Part shown: one piece after another, positions 6,618 to 15,756 of the stretch | Position numbering within the stretch: position 1 is the stretch's first letter | Layout of the letters: each line of letters opens with the position of its first letter | Origin: Bacteroidales bacterium H4 | GTDB lineage: Bacteria; Bacteroidota; Bacteroidia; Bacteroidales; Muribaculaceae | Direction of reading: 5' to 3' | DNA: 15,776 bases | Assembly (NCBI GenBank): GCA_001701165.1 | Contig: DAAP01000059.1 | Location: 1 to 15,776 of the forward strand | The notes under the pieces: generated by a model | Databases searched by the model: none | The model's input: only the letters and a program-made list of their open reading frames with translations | What the model was told of the DNA's origin: nothing | Made by a program: the position numbers and the translations under genes

Positions 6618-8453
6618 ATGACCGTTACACTCACTGTCCTGGCCCTTACCGTGGCCATGTTCGTTTGGGGCCGCATACGTTCAGACGTTGTTGCCCTGAC
6701 AGCACTCGCCGTTCTCCTCGTGAGCGGAGTACTCACCCCCGCCGAAGCACTCGCCGGATTTGCCTCACCCATAGTAATTATGATGGCCGGATTATTTGTC
6801 GTAGGCGGCGCTGTTCTACGCACCGGTTTGGCACGTGCCGTAGGCTCGGGATTGGTACGCGTGGCACACGGCAAGGAAACGCCCACGTTTCTACTGGTCA
6901 TGGCTGCTACCGCATTTATAGGCGCATTTGTCAGCAATACCGGCACTGTAGCCCTGATGATGCCTATAGTCATAAGCATGGCCACTCAAGCCGGGTTTCA
7001 AAGCTCGCGTCTGCTCATGCCGCTGGCCTTTGCCGGAAGTCTCGGCGGAATGCTCACCCTTATAGGTACCCCCCCAAACCTTGTTATAGATGAGGTGCTT
7101 GTCGAAAACGGATACCAAGGCCTCGGATTCTTCGAATTTCTGCCCGTGGGTGCTGTCTGTCTGGCAATAGGCATCGCCGTACTATTGCCTCTAAGCCGTA
7201 TGCTGGTATCCAAAAACCGCAGCAAGCATCAAGACGAAGACGTACACAAGACGCCCCAAGACCTTGCACGTGAATACAATCTACCCGGACGCATACGTCG
7301 TTACACCGTTGAGGCCGGCACAGCGGCAGCCGGTGCATCGATACGCGACCTGGATACACAGGGTCGCTACGGCGTGGCCATATTCGAAATACGCAACGAG
7401 CGCCGCTCTTCCTTAGGGCTGCTACGCGACATCACACAAGATATTGCCGAAGCCGCCACCGTACTTGCGCCCGGGGACACAATCTACGCCGGAGGTGAGA
7501 GTCATGATTTGGACACCATGGCCGCCGAGCTGGGGCTGCACCGCTGCGATGACGGCGATAGCAGCCTTGAATTCTACGATGTGGGACTTGCCGAAATAGT
7601 CGTAATGCCCGATTCGCGTCTTGAAGGACTACGCATACGCAATTCCGGATTGCGAAAGGCCCACCACATCAACGTCATCGGGATTAGACGAGGCAACAGC
7701 TATATCACCGACCAGATAGCCGACACAAAGATGCACTGCGGCGATGTCCTACTCGTCCAAGGCCGTTGGGACGATATTCAAAGCCTCAATTCCGAAGCGG
7801 ACAATTGGGTAGTCATTGGACGACCCGAACACGCAGCCGACCGCGTACTCTTAGACTACAAGGCTCCGGTAGCGGCGGCAATAATGCTGCTTATGATTGC
7901 CATGATGGTATTCGATTTTGTTCCCGTAGCTCCGGTTACAGCCGTTATCATTGCCGCACTGCTTACCATCTTCACAGGATGCTTCCGCAATGTTGAAGCT
8001 GCATACAAGACCATCAATTGGGAAAGCATTGTGCTCATAGCCGCTATGATGCCTCTATCCACGGCACTCCAAAAAACCGGTGTATCATCCGCTGTCTCCC
8101 AGACATTGGCAGACAGTCTCGGCTCGGCCGGACCTACAGCCATGCTTGCCGGATTGTATATTGCCACATCTCTGCTCACGATGTTTATCAGCAACACCGC
8201 CACGGCCGTACTTATGGCCCCAATAGCCATGGCCGCTGCCACACAAACCGCCACCAGCCCATACCCCTACCTTTTTGCCGTCACCCTTGGTGCCAGCATG
8301 TGCTTTGCCTCGCCATTCTCCACACCGCCAAACGCTCTTGTAATGAAAGCCGGTGGATATACTTTTATGGACTACGTGCGCGTAGGGCTACCGCTTCAAA
8401 TTGTTGTGGGCATTGCCATGATACTGCTATTGCCGCTGATATTCCCATTCTAA
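6618..8453 (+). CDS. SLC13/DASS-family transporter with two RCK_C (TrkA-C) domains
   Basis: A 611-residue inner-membrane transporter of the divalent anion:sodium symporter (ArsB/NhaD-related) superfamily. Two membrane halves flank a soluble insert. Half 1 (about 1-200) carries SNTGT (S106-T108) followed by a LIGTPPNLVID turn. Half 2 (about 410-611) carries SNTAT (S525-T527) and STPPNALV. These paired SNT motifs bind sodium and the carboxylate or anion in characterised relatives. The insert holds two RCK_C-type regulatory domains, at about 222-305 and 320-395, the second with the pattern SRLEGLRIRNSGLRKAH. Length and architecture are normal for bacterial SLC13 permeases with TrkA-C inserts. 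The substrate (dicarboxylate, sulfate or other anion) cannot be decided. It stands alone, between a terminator and the unrelated ABC genes. Confidence 0.9.
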   Translation: MTVTLTVLALTVAMFVWGRIRSDVVALTALAVLLVSGVLTPAEALAGFASPIVIMMAGLFVVGGAVLRTGLARAVGSGLVRVAHGKETPTFLLVMAATAFIGAFVSNTGTVALMMPIVISMATQAGFQSSRLLMPLAFAGSLGGMLTLIGTPPNLVIDEVLVENGYQGLGFFEFLPVGAVCLAIGIAVLLPLSRMLVSKNRSKHQDEDVHKTPQDLAREYNLPGRIRRYTVEAGTAAAGASIRDLDTQGRYGVAIFEIRNERRSSLGLLRDITQDIAEAATVLAPGDTIYAGGESHDLDTMAAELGLHRCDDGDSSLEFYDVGLAEIVVMPDSRLEGLRIRNSGLRKAHHINVIGIRRGNSYITDQIADTKMHCGDVLLVQGRWDDIQSLNSEADNWVVIGRPEHAADRVLLDYKAPVAAAIMLLMIAMMVFDFVPVAPVTAVIIAALLTIFTGCFRNVEAAYKTINWESIVLIAAMMPLSTALQKTGVSSAVSQTLADSLGSAGPTAMLAGLYIATSLLTMFISNTATAVLMAPIAMAAATQTATSPYPYLFAVTLGASMCFASPFSTPPNALVMKAGGYTFMDYVRVGLPLQIVVGIAMILLLPLIFPF

Positions 8454-8612
8454 AAACGTCTTGAATACACAGGAGAGCATTTTTGCTCCGGCCACAGCTG
8501 TCGATATCGGGCCAAGGGGAAAAAGCGCCGCACACGTGTTAAATTGAGTTAAACGCGTAATTAATAACAAGACGCTGCGTCTAACAATAAAAAAGAATTA
8601 CAACCAAGCAAT

Positions 8613-9572
8613 ATGTACCTGCTCGAAGCCAACAATATCAAAAAAGAATACACCGGGCACCTTGCGCTGGACAATGTTTCAATGCATGCCGCCCAAGGCA
8701 AAGTCCATGGACTGCTCGGGCCCAACGGAGCCGGAAAGACCACACTGATACGCATCATCAATCATATCACCGCCCCTGATAGCGGCGAGGTGCTTTTGGA
8801 CGGACACCGCCTAACTGCAGCCGATGTTTCACGTATCGGCTATCTACCCGAAGAACGCGGACTCTACAAAAAAATGCGCGTTGGCGAACAAGCCATATTC
8901 TTTGCCCGTCTCAAAGGTATGAGCCGTAACGATGCCCGCACCGCCGTCAACGAATGGTTCGAAAAACTGGGCATCACCTCCTGGTACGACAAAAAAGTTG
9001 AGGAACTCAGCAAAGGCATGGCACAAAAAGTACAATTTGTAATCACCGTTCTCCACCGCCCGACACTACTGATTTTCGACGAGCCCTTCAGTGGCTTTGA
9101 TCCTATAAATGCCGACATCCTACGCCGCGAGATACTGCGGCTGCGCGACCAAGGTGCCACTGTCATCTTCTCGACACATAACATGTCCAGCGTTGAGGAA
9201 ATATGCGATGACATCACCCTAATCAACCATTCGCGCGTCATCCTCGATGGCGAGGTCAACGCCATACGCCGCGAATACGGCGGTGGTCGCCTGTATATCG
9301 ATTACAACGGCGATAGCGATGCGATGCACCGCGCCATAGACACCATTGACAATATACAACTGGAAAGCAATGTCCAAGGCCTCGAAGCGGCACACCTCAA
9401 CGGCGCCGATGCACGCGCCATCATCACGGGCGTGAACACGGACGACATCCGTAAGGCAATCATCGCCGCAGTCAATCCGGCAGTATCCATGCGTGCCATG
9501 GGCACATACATGCCATCCATGGACGACATATTCATCACAGCCGTCAAATCTTCACAGAGCGCCATGGGCTGA
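8613..9572 (+). CDS. ABC transporter ATP-binding protein, NatA-like
   Basis: A 319-residue ABC ATPase that would power the permease encoded next. Visible motifs are Walker A GPNGAGKTT (36-44, with K42), the signature LSKGMAQ (132-138), Walker B LLIFDE (152-157, with the catalytic E157) and the H-loop histidine H189 in FSTHNM. After the nucleotide-binding domain (about 1-225) there is a C-terminal extension of about 90 residues of the kind found in NatA/DUF4162-type ATPases. It is complete and presumably active. NatA relatives export sodium or small molecules, but the substrate is not predictable here. The 159 bases upstream lack a canonical -7 box. They do contain GTTAAA twice, at 8538-8543 and 8548-8553, one helical turn apart. 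Confidence 0.93.
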   Translation: MYLLEANNIKKEYTGHLALDNVSMHAAQGKVHGLLGPNGAGKTTLIRIINHITAPDSGEVLLDGHRLTAADVSRIGYLPEERGLYKKMRVGEQAIFFARLKGMSRNDARTAVNEWFEKLGITSWYDKKVEELSKGMAQKVQFVITVLHRPTLLIFDEPFSGFDPINADILRREILRLRDQGATVIFSTHNMSSVEEICDDITLINHSRVILDGEVNAIRREYGGGRLYIDYNGDSDAMHRAIDTIDNIQLESNVQGLEAAHLNGADARAIITGVNTDDIRKAIIAAVNPAVSMRAMGTYMPSMDDIFITAVKSSQSAMG

Positions 9573-9647
9573 CAATGGCATACCGGATTTCGTCACTGTC
9601 TATTCTCTTCCGATTATTCCCAATTCACGCCAATCTACACTAACACT

Positions 9648-10925
9648 ATGTCCAACCTTTCCATAGTCATTGCACGCGAATACTTGCAGCGAGTGCGCCG
9701 CAAAAGTTTCATAATATCCACCCTACTGATGCCGGTGCTAATGCTCGGAATCATGGCAGCGCCCGCGCTCGTAGCTGCATTCTCCGGCCCTGAAGAAAAA
9801 GTCATCGCTGTCATCGACCCACAATTTCAAGTTGCACAGTTGCTCGCCGCTTCCACCGATAACACAAGCGCCATTACATTTGTGCCCACGGACTTATCTG
9901 CCGACTTGGCCAAAGCCGACCAACGCTACGATGCCGTTCTCGACCTTGGACAAAACGTTATAGCCGACCCAACGCACATACATTTATATACTCGCGGCGC
10001 CGCCGCTATGCAGACTGAAAGCGCCATTGCTCAGGCCATTACACAGGCCATACGTTCCATACGCATAGCGGACATAAAGGCGCAAGTTCCCGAAATCGAC
10101 AATATCATAAAGCAAATCGAGCCGAACATTGCTATGGACACCATGCGCATAGACACCGAAGAGGAACAAACCACATCCTCTGTGACATCCTATCTGGTGG
10201 GTATGGTGATGTCCCTGATGTTGTACATGTTTATCATGCTCTACGGCCAAATGGTCATGACATCAATCATTGAAGAAAAGACCAACCGCGTCCTCGAAGT
10301 TGTCGTATCGTGTGTCAAGCCCACATCCCTTATGCTTGGCAAGATACTCGGTATTGGCGCCGTGGCACTAACCCAAATAGCAATATGGTTTGTACTCATA
10401 GCGTCCTTCACCACTTTTGCTATACCCTCGCTGACGGCTTCACTCCTCAACTCCTCCGCCGACATCGACCTGCTCAACGCCATAAACATGCTCGGCAACA
10501 CCGGGTTTATCATCTCACTATTTACATACTTGGCCCTATTCCTCATCGGTGGATACCTTTTCTACTCGGCCATCTATGCCGCCATAGGCTCGGCTGTGGA
10601 TAATATCCAAGACGCCTCACAACTCCAATCCTTGGCTATGGTTCCTATCATCCTTGGACTCGTATTCAGCATGAGCGCTGTCTCCGATCCAAACTCGGGC
10701 ATGGCCTTCACAATGTCCATAGTACCCTTTACCTCACCTATGGTAATGATGGCTCGACTACCCTTCGGCATTGATACATTGCAGTGCATCATCTCGCTGG
10801 CCATACTCTACATTTCAACAATTGCCATGATATGGTTTGCCGCCAAAATATACCGCGTAGGCATATTCATGTACGGCAAGAAACCTACAATAGCCCAAAT
10901 GCTGCGCTGGGCGCGCTACAAATAA
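9648..10925 (+). CDS. ABC transporter permease, NatB-like (ABC-2 type)
   Basis: A 425-residue membrane subunit of the ABC-2 exporter class that partners the ATPase 75 bases upstream. The layout is one N-terminal helix (about 22-46), an extracytoplasmic domain of about 130 residues (47-180) and five further helices (about 180-202, 234-258, 286-314, 328-346, 380-402). The cytosolic segment after helix 2, SIIEEKTNRVLEVVVS and the following MLGKILGIG, is the hallmark of NatB/YhaP-type permeases and is where the ATPase docks. The C-terminus is basic (MLRWARYK). Gene order and spacing point to one operon with the ATPase. No membrane-fusion protein or outer-membrane factor is nearby, so export would be to the periplasm. 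Confidence 0.9.
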   Translation: MSNLSIVIAREYLQRVRRKSFIISTLLMPVLMLGIMAAPALVAAFSGPEEKVIAVIDPQFQVAQLLAASTDNTSAITFVPTDLSADLAKADQRYDAVLDLGQNVIADPTHIHLYTRGAAAMQTESAIAQAITQAIRSIRIADIKAQVPEIDNIIKQIEPNIAMDTMRIDTEEEQTTSSVTSYLVGMVMSLMLYMFIMLYGQMVMTSIIEEKTNRVLEVVVSCVKPTSLMLGKILGIGAVALTQIAIWFVLIASFTTFAIPSLTASLLNSSADIDLLNAINMLGNTGFIISLFTYLALFLIGGYLFYSAIYAAIGSAVDNIQDASQLQSLAMVPIILGLVFSMSAVSDPNSGMAFTMSIVPFTSPMVMMARLPFGIDTLQCIISLAILYISTIAMIWFAAKIYRVGIFMYGKKPTIAQMLRWARYK

Positions 10926-11031
10926 ACGAAAACACAATCCATACAGCCGAGCAGCTACGCTTCTTCATACGCCGAACGCGGCTCAGCTGTTTTAAGCCTT
11001 GTATTACCGCTTCCGTTTGCCGAAAAATAGT

Positions 11032-11039
11032 TACCTTTG
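11032..11039 (+). promoter_or_regulatory. Probable -7 element for cdsA
   Basis: TACCTTTG matches the Bacteroidetes -7 consensus and would start transcription near 11046, about 100 bases before cdsA. The TTTG upstream (11016-11019) is only 12 bases away, so a proper -33 element is not evident. The gap between the permease and cdsA is 219 bases and otherwise shows only weak hairpin potential. Confidence 0.5.
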
Positions 11040-11144
11040 TATGATAAAGCATCTGACGCGGCATCCGTCTTACGATTACGCCGCACGAACAATGCTGAGC
11101 AGTAGAGCAATACACAGGTAACACCATACAGACACCATCCCAAA

Positions 11145-12011
11145 ATGAAGAATATAGTTACACGCGCCGTCTCCGGCACAATATACGTAGCCGTCATCGT
11201 TTCAGCCACCATCGCAGGCGGATACTGGTTTTTTGCCCTTACCGGCATACTCGCAGCCACTGCCGCCTTTGAATACCAACGCATGGTTGCGCAAGCTGAA
11301 GGCCACGACATTCCTTTGGCTATACGCATGACCGATTTTGCAGCCACTATGCTACTGTGGCTCGCAGTCCCGGCATACGTTTACACCGCCGCCGCTTATC
11401 CCGGATACGAAGGCAAGGCCATTGTCGCCACGCTCATAGCCGTAACCGCCATCATGGTACTTTACCTTATTATACGCATGGCATTGGCTCTGCTCCAAAG
11501 CGGCCCCGCAGCCTTTTCCATGGCCGGACGCTCGTACCTTGGAGTGCTCTACATCGGCGTGCCAGCGGCTCTACTCAACGCACTGATGGCGCATACAGGC
11601 TCGGCATTGGTGCTGCTGATGTTCGTCATGATTTGGCTTAACGACACGGGTGCATATCTCGTGGGCTCGGCCCTTGGACGCCATCCCTTGTGCAAACGTC
11701 TATCCCCCAAGAAAAGCCAAGAAGGTTTTTGGGGAGGAATGGCATTCTGCATACTCGCCGGAGCTGTATATGCCTCTGCCTTTGCCCACAACGAATTCCT
11801 GACATGGGCTACTTTCGGCATCATCATCTGCCTGGCATCCACAGCCGGCGACCTCTTTGAATCAATGATGAAACGTGCTGCCGACGTTAAAGACTCAGGC
11901 AACCTCATTCCCGGCCACGGAGGAGTGCTTGACCGCATCGACTCGCTGTTGATGGCTGCACCCGCTGCCGCACTTTTCGCCTTGGCCCGCCTTCTGGCAC
12001 AAGTGTGCTGA
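11145..12011 (+). CDS. cdsA: Phosphatidate cytidylyltransferase CdsA
   Basis: A 288-residue integral membrane enzyme that makes CDP-diacylglycerol from phosphatidic acid and CTP, the branch point for all major phospholipids. The family signature is complete at 240-266: S240, KR at 243-244, KD at 249-250, HGG at 258-260 and DRID at 263-266. NDTGAY and RLSPKKSQEGFWGG, conserved in the central region, are also present. About eight hydrophobic helices are visible, as expected. The ATG at 11145 is followed by a short basic segment (MKNIVTRAVSG) leading into the first helix. In many Bacteroidetes cdsA follows ftsH; here it follows an ABC exporter with its own likely promoter. It is an essential function, so it should be intact and expressed. 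Confidence 0.95.
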   Translation: MKNIVTRAVSGTIYVAVIVSATIAGGYWFFALTGILAATAAFEYQRMVAQAEGHDIPLAIRMTDFAATMLLWLAVPAYVYTAAAYPGYEGKAIVATLIAVTAIMVLYLIIRMALALLQSGPAAFSMAGRSYLGVLYIGVPAALLNALMAHTGSALVLLMFVMIWLNDTGAYLVGSALGRHPLCKRLSPKKSQEGFWGGMAFCILAGAVYASAFAHNEFLTWATFGIIICLASTAGDLFESMMKRAADVKDSGNLIPGHGGVLDRIDSLLMAAPAAALFALARLLAQVC

Positions 12012-12077
12012 AGCGGACAGCATCGGACCCCCCGAATGCCACGTCGTGCGGCAGCGCACAGACACATCATCGCACAA

Positions 12078-12109
12078 TTTGGAAATTCGGCAAATACGCC
12101 GTACCTTTG
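12078..12109 (+). promoter_or_regulatory. Bacteroidetes-type promoter for the phospho-sugar mutase gene
   Basis: TTTG (12078-12081) and TACCTTTG (12102-12109) are 20 bases apart, a full consensus match. Transcription would begin near 12116. This rules out the long upstream in-frame start at 12005 and supports the ATG at 12185. Confidence 0.75.
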
Positions 12110-12184
12110 CATCGAAAAGGCGCCGCCACAACGGCGCCACACCATGTTTTCCACGCTACAACAATCAACCAACAACCATACACA

Positions 12185-13933
12185 ATGAAAGATCAACAAC
12201 TCATCGACCAAGTGACAGCCAAAGCCAAGACATGGCTGCGCGACGGATACGACCAGAAGACACAAGATGACGTACGCCGAATGCTCGATGCCGAAGACCC
12301 GACCGAGCTCATCGAGTCATTCTACAAAGACCTAGAATTCGGGACAGGCGGTCTGCGCGGCGTCATGGGCGCGGGCTCCAATCGCATGAACATCTATACC
12401 GTAGGAGCTGCCACACAAGGTCTGGCCAACTACCTCAAAGAGGCTTTTGCCGACCTGCCTCAGATTTCGGTTGTCGTAGGCCACGATGTGCGTAACAACT
12501 CCGAATACTTTGCCCAGACCGTCGCCGACATCTTCTCTGCCAACGGCATCAAGGTATATCTCTTCGAGACCTTCCAGCCCACCCCCGAGCTGTCCTTCGC
12601 CATACGTCATCTCGGATGCCAGAGCGGCGTCAACATTACCGCATCTCATAATCCCAAAGAATACAACGGATACAAGGCTTACTGGGCCGATGGTGCACAA
12701 GTACTTGCCCCACATGATGTCAACATCATCAACCACGTCAACAAAATCACCGATGTACGCGACATCAAGTTCGAAGGCAATCCCAAACTGATACAGCACA
12801 TCGGAGCTGACATCGATGAAGCCTTCCTGGCCGCCGTCAAGAGCCTCTCGCTGGACCCGGAAGTCATCAAGCGCCATCACGACCTCAAAATCGTCTACAC
12901 ACCCATACACGGAACAGGCGTCAAGCTCGTACCCGCATCGCTGCGCAACTACGGATTTACAAATATAATCCATGTCCCCGAGCAAGACATACCCTCCGGC
13001 AACTTCCCCACCGTGGTTTCGCCCAACCCGGAAGTGCCCTCCGCAATGACATTAGCCATAGCCAAAGCCAAGGAAACAGGTGCTGATGTCATCTTTGCCT
13101 CCGACCCCGATGCCGACCGCATAGGCTGTGTAGCACGCGATGCCTCCGGTGAATACGTCCTCATCAACGGCAACCAGATAGTCATGATTCTACTCAACTA
13201 TATCATGCAGCGCAACCGCGAACTCGGACTACTCAAAGGCAACGAATACGTTGTCAAGACCATCGTCACCACCGAGACCATCCGCCGCATAGCCGATCGT
13301 CAAGGCATCAAGCTCTACGACAGCTACACAGGATTCAAGTGGATTGCCAACGTTATTCGCGAACACGAAAATGATGGACGATACCTCGGCGGCGGCGAAG
13401 AAAGCTACGGGTTTATGGCCGAGACATTCTGTCGCGACAAGGACTCCGTATCCGCTATATCCCTTATGGCCGAAATCGCCGCATGGGCCAAAGACCGCGG
13501 CATGACCTACATGGACATGCTCAAAGACATCTACCTCACCTACGGATACAGCCACGAAGTAGGAGTGTCGGTAGTGCGTCCCGGTAAGACCGGAGCTGAC
13601 GAAATCAAAGCCATGATGGTTAACTTCCGCGCCAATCCACCCAAAAGCATAGGAGGCAGCGTTGTCGTAGCAATAAAAGACTACACCACGCTCGAAAACA
13701 AGGACCTCCGCACAGGTGTCATCACCAAAATGGTATTCCCCGACACAAGCAACGTCCTCCAATACTACACCGAAGACGGCACCAAAGTCTCGGTACGACC
13801 CAGCGGCACCGAACCCAAAATTAAATTCTACATCGAAGTCAACGGCAAGATGGATTCTGTCGCCGACTATGACCGCTGCGGCCGCGAAGCCGAAGCTAAG
13901 GTAGAAGCCGTCAAGAAAGACCTCGGCATCTAA
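12185..13933 (+). CDS. Phospho-sugar mutase (phosphoglucomutase/phosphomannomutase, PGM2/PgcA type)
   Basis: A 582-residue cytoplasmic enzyme of the alpha-D-phosphohexomutase superfamily, which interconverts hexose 1- and 6-phosphates. All four signature loops are present in order: the phosphoserine loop TASHNP with catalytic S154, the magnesium loop DPDADR (307-312), the sugar-binding loop GGEESYGF (E405, E406, S407) and the phosphate-binding loop RPSGTEPK (538-545). Length and the motif context TASHNPKEYNGYKAYW fit the PGM2/PgcA branch, whose members mostly use glucose phosphate; mannose or ribose phosphates are possible. The ATG at 12185 gives MKDQQLIDQVTAKAK. The 60 in-frame codons before it overlap cdsA and the promoter and are not coding. 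It would supply glucose 1-phosphate for glycogen or nucleotide-sugar synthesis. It is transcribed alone, with its own promoter and terminator. Confidence 0.95.
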   Translation: MKDQQLIDQVTAKAKTWLRDGYDQKTQDDVRRMLDAEDPTELIESFYKDLEFGTGGLRGVMGAGSNRMNIYTVGAATQGLANYLKEAFADLPQISVVVGHDVRNNSEYFAQTVADIFSANGIKVYLFETFQPTPELSFAIRHLGCQSGVNITASHNPKEYNGYKAYWADGAQVLAPHDVNIINHVNKITDVRDIKFEGNPKLIQHIGADIDEAFLAAVKSLSLDPEVIKRHHDLKIVYTPIHGTGVKLVPASLRNYGFTNIIHVPEQDIPSGNFPTVVSPNPEVPSAMTLAIAKAKETGADVIFASDPDADRIGCVARDASGEYVLINGNQIVMILLNYIMQRNRELGLLKGNEYVVKTIVTTETIRRIADRQGIKLYDSYTGFKWIANVIREHENDGRYLGGGEESYGFMAETFCRDKDSVSAISLMAEIAAWAKDRGMTYMDMLKDIYLTYGYSHEVGVSVVRPGKTGADEIKAMMVNFRANPPKSIGGSVVVAIKDYTTLENKDLRTGVITKMVFPDTSNVLQYYTEDGTKVSVRPSGTEPKIKFYIEVNGKMDSVADYDRCGREAEAKVEAVKKDLGI

Positions 13934-13953
13934 GACACTTACAACATACCTGC

Positions 13954-13993
13954 AGGAGGGAGTGCCGCGACATGCGGCGCTCCCTCCTTGCTT
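13954..13993 (+). terminator. Strong terminator after the phospho-sugar mutase
   Basis: A near-perfect 15-bp stem pairs 13954-13968 (AGGAGGGAGTGCCGC) with 13974-13988, with one G-U pair and a 5-base loop GACAT. TGCTTT follows. It starts 21 bases after the stop codon and separates this gene from htrA. Confidence 0.8.
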
Positions 13994-14176
13994 TATGGCT
14001 CATGCCTCCGTTTTTTTAACAATTGTGAAACCCCACCCATACATAGCCAAATAAGTATAAACATCGCACACATATAGTACCACATATCAATAAAATCAGT
14101 AAATTCGCACTCACAAAACACTTAGGACGAACCAAAACAAAACATATAAACAGAAAAACAAGCCCAACACGACACT

Positions 14177-15628
14177 ATGAAACCAATAAGCATCGTTACA
14201 GCCATGGCGCTGGCATGCGCCGGCGCCGTGTCAGCACAAAACGCGACAAGCTCGCGCATCCTTACATGGGACGACTTCACCGGCACTGCCCAGTCCACCG
14301 TCAACGGCGTTGTATCAGTCAAAAGCTACGCCACTCCGCGCGCTCAGCGACAAATGCAGTCAGGCTCGGACTTCTTCTCCGACCCATTCTTTGATTTTTT
14401 CTTCGGAAACCCCTACGGACAACAAAACCCACGCCGACAGCAGACTCCGCGCGAAGAGCCCAAGCAACGACAAATAGGACTCGGTTCGGGCGTCATCATA
14501 TCCAAAGACGGATATATTGTCACCAACAACCACGTCGTTGACGGCGCCGAACGCCTCGAAGTCACCCTCAACGACAATCGAAACTTCAATGCCACCGTTG
14601 TTGGGACAGATGCCACCACCGACCTGGCACTCATCAAAATCGATGCCCCCGATCTCCACGTAATCCCCATGGGCGACTCCGAAAAGCTAAAAGTCGGTGA
14701 ATGGGTTCTCGCCGTAGGCAACCCCTTCGGATTTACCTCCACCGTCACCGCCGGCATCGTGAGTGCAAAGGCACGCAATATCTCGGCCACCACCGGCATA
14801 CGTTCCACCGGTATCGAATCATACATACAGACTGACGCCGCCGTCAACCAAGGCAATTCAGGCGGAGCACTCGTCAACCTCGCAGGACAACTCGTGGGCA
14901 TCAACACCGCCATATACTCGCAAAACGGCGCATATGTCGGATGTTCTTTCGCCATCCCCACCTCCATCGTCCAAAAAGTAATAAGTGATATACGCCAATA
15001 CGGAGCCGTACAACGTGCCTACCTCGGCATATCATTCTCCGAAGTAACGCCTGAATTGGTCAAAGAAAAGAAAATTCAAGGTACTACGTCCGGCATCTAC
15101 GTCCAGTCCGTTGAAGACCGCTCGGCCGCACGCCGTGCCGGATTACAGGAAGGCGATATCATCACCGCTTTGGCCGAACACCCCACTCTCTCCACAGCTC
15201 AGATGCAGGAAGCCATGGCCAAATGCAGCCCCGGAGACACGGTTACCATCACCTACTATCGTGACGGGAAAAAGCATAATGCACAAGTAACGCTGCGCAA
15301 CAACCAAGGTGATACCACCCTCACTCGTGCCGGAAGTGTCACCGACCTCGGATGTATATTTGCCAAAGCCGACAAAGACACCCGTGAGCAACTCGAGATA
15401 AGCCACGGCGTACAAGTGAGCGAGTTATCTGACGGCCCGGTAAAAGACGCCGGCATCCGCCAAGGGTTCATCATCCTCAGCATCAACGGCAACGATGTTT
15501 CCACACCCGAAGACATCGAACGCATCTACGACAATATCATAAAGACAGACGCAGACAAAGTTCTCTTTATCAAAGGCGTATATCCCACCGGTAAGCAAGC
15601 GTTCTACGCCGTACCGCTCAACCAGTGA
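14177..15628 (+). CDS. htrA: Do/HtrA-family periplasmic serine protease (DegP-like)
   Basis: A 483-residue secreted protease-chaperone that degrades or refolds damaged envelope proteins. A signal peptide covers residues 1-20 (MKPISIVTAM..., cleavage after AVSA). The mature N-terminus has a linker rich in Phe, Gln and Arg (about 50-95, including DPFFDFFFGNPYG), matching the LA-loop region of this family. The trypsin-like domain (about 95-275) has a complete catalytic triad: H119 in TNNHVVDG, D149 in TTDLALIKI and S228 in GNSGGALV. Two PDZ domains follow, at about 275-373 and 392-483. With both PDZ domains it belongs to the DegP/DegQ rather than the DegS class. It is preceded by 243 non-coding bases containing the mutase terminator; a weak -7-like TAAATTCG is at 14100-14107. 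No clear terminator follows it in the 148 bases left in the window. Confidence 0.95.
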   Translation: MKPISIVTAMALACAGAVSAQNATSSRILTWDDFTGTAQSTVNGVVSVKSYATPRAQRQMQSGSDFFSDPFFDFFFGNPYGQQNPRRQQTPREEPKQRQIGLGSGVIISKDGYIVTNNHVVDGAERLEVTLNDNRNFNATVVGTDATTDLALIKIDAPDLHVIPMGDSEKLKVGEWVLAVGNPFGFTSTVTAGIVSAKARNISATTGIRSTGIESYIQTDAAVNQGNSGGALVNLAGQLVGINTAIYSQNGAYVGCSFAIPTSIVQKVISDIRQYGAVQRAYLGISFSEVTPELVKEKKIQGTTSGIYVQSVEDRSAARRAGLQEGDIITALAEHPTLSTAQMQEAMAKCSPGDTVTITYYRDGKKHNAQVTLRNNQGDTTLTRAGSVTDLGCIFAKADKDTREQLEISHGVQVSELSDGPVKDAGIRQGFIILSINGNDVSTPEDIERIYDNIIKTDADKVLFIKGVYPTGKQAFYAVPLNQ

Positions 15629-15756
15629 TAAATCAAGACGCTGCAATTTACACCTAATAATATAGGAGTCTACAAGCGACATACAAGCATAATCCGCACA
15701 CTCAGCCGTATGTAAAGATTGGAGATATCTCCGATAAAAGCTGAGTATTCTACTAA

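Noticed and set aside
12046..12059. GTGCG-GCAG-CGCAC hairpin as the cdsA terminator
   Set aside because: The stem is only five pairs and no T tract follows.
12005..12184. N-terminal extension of the phospho-sugar mutase
   Set aside because: It overlaps the cdsA end and contains the consensus promoter; family members begin at the ATG at 12185.
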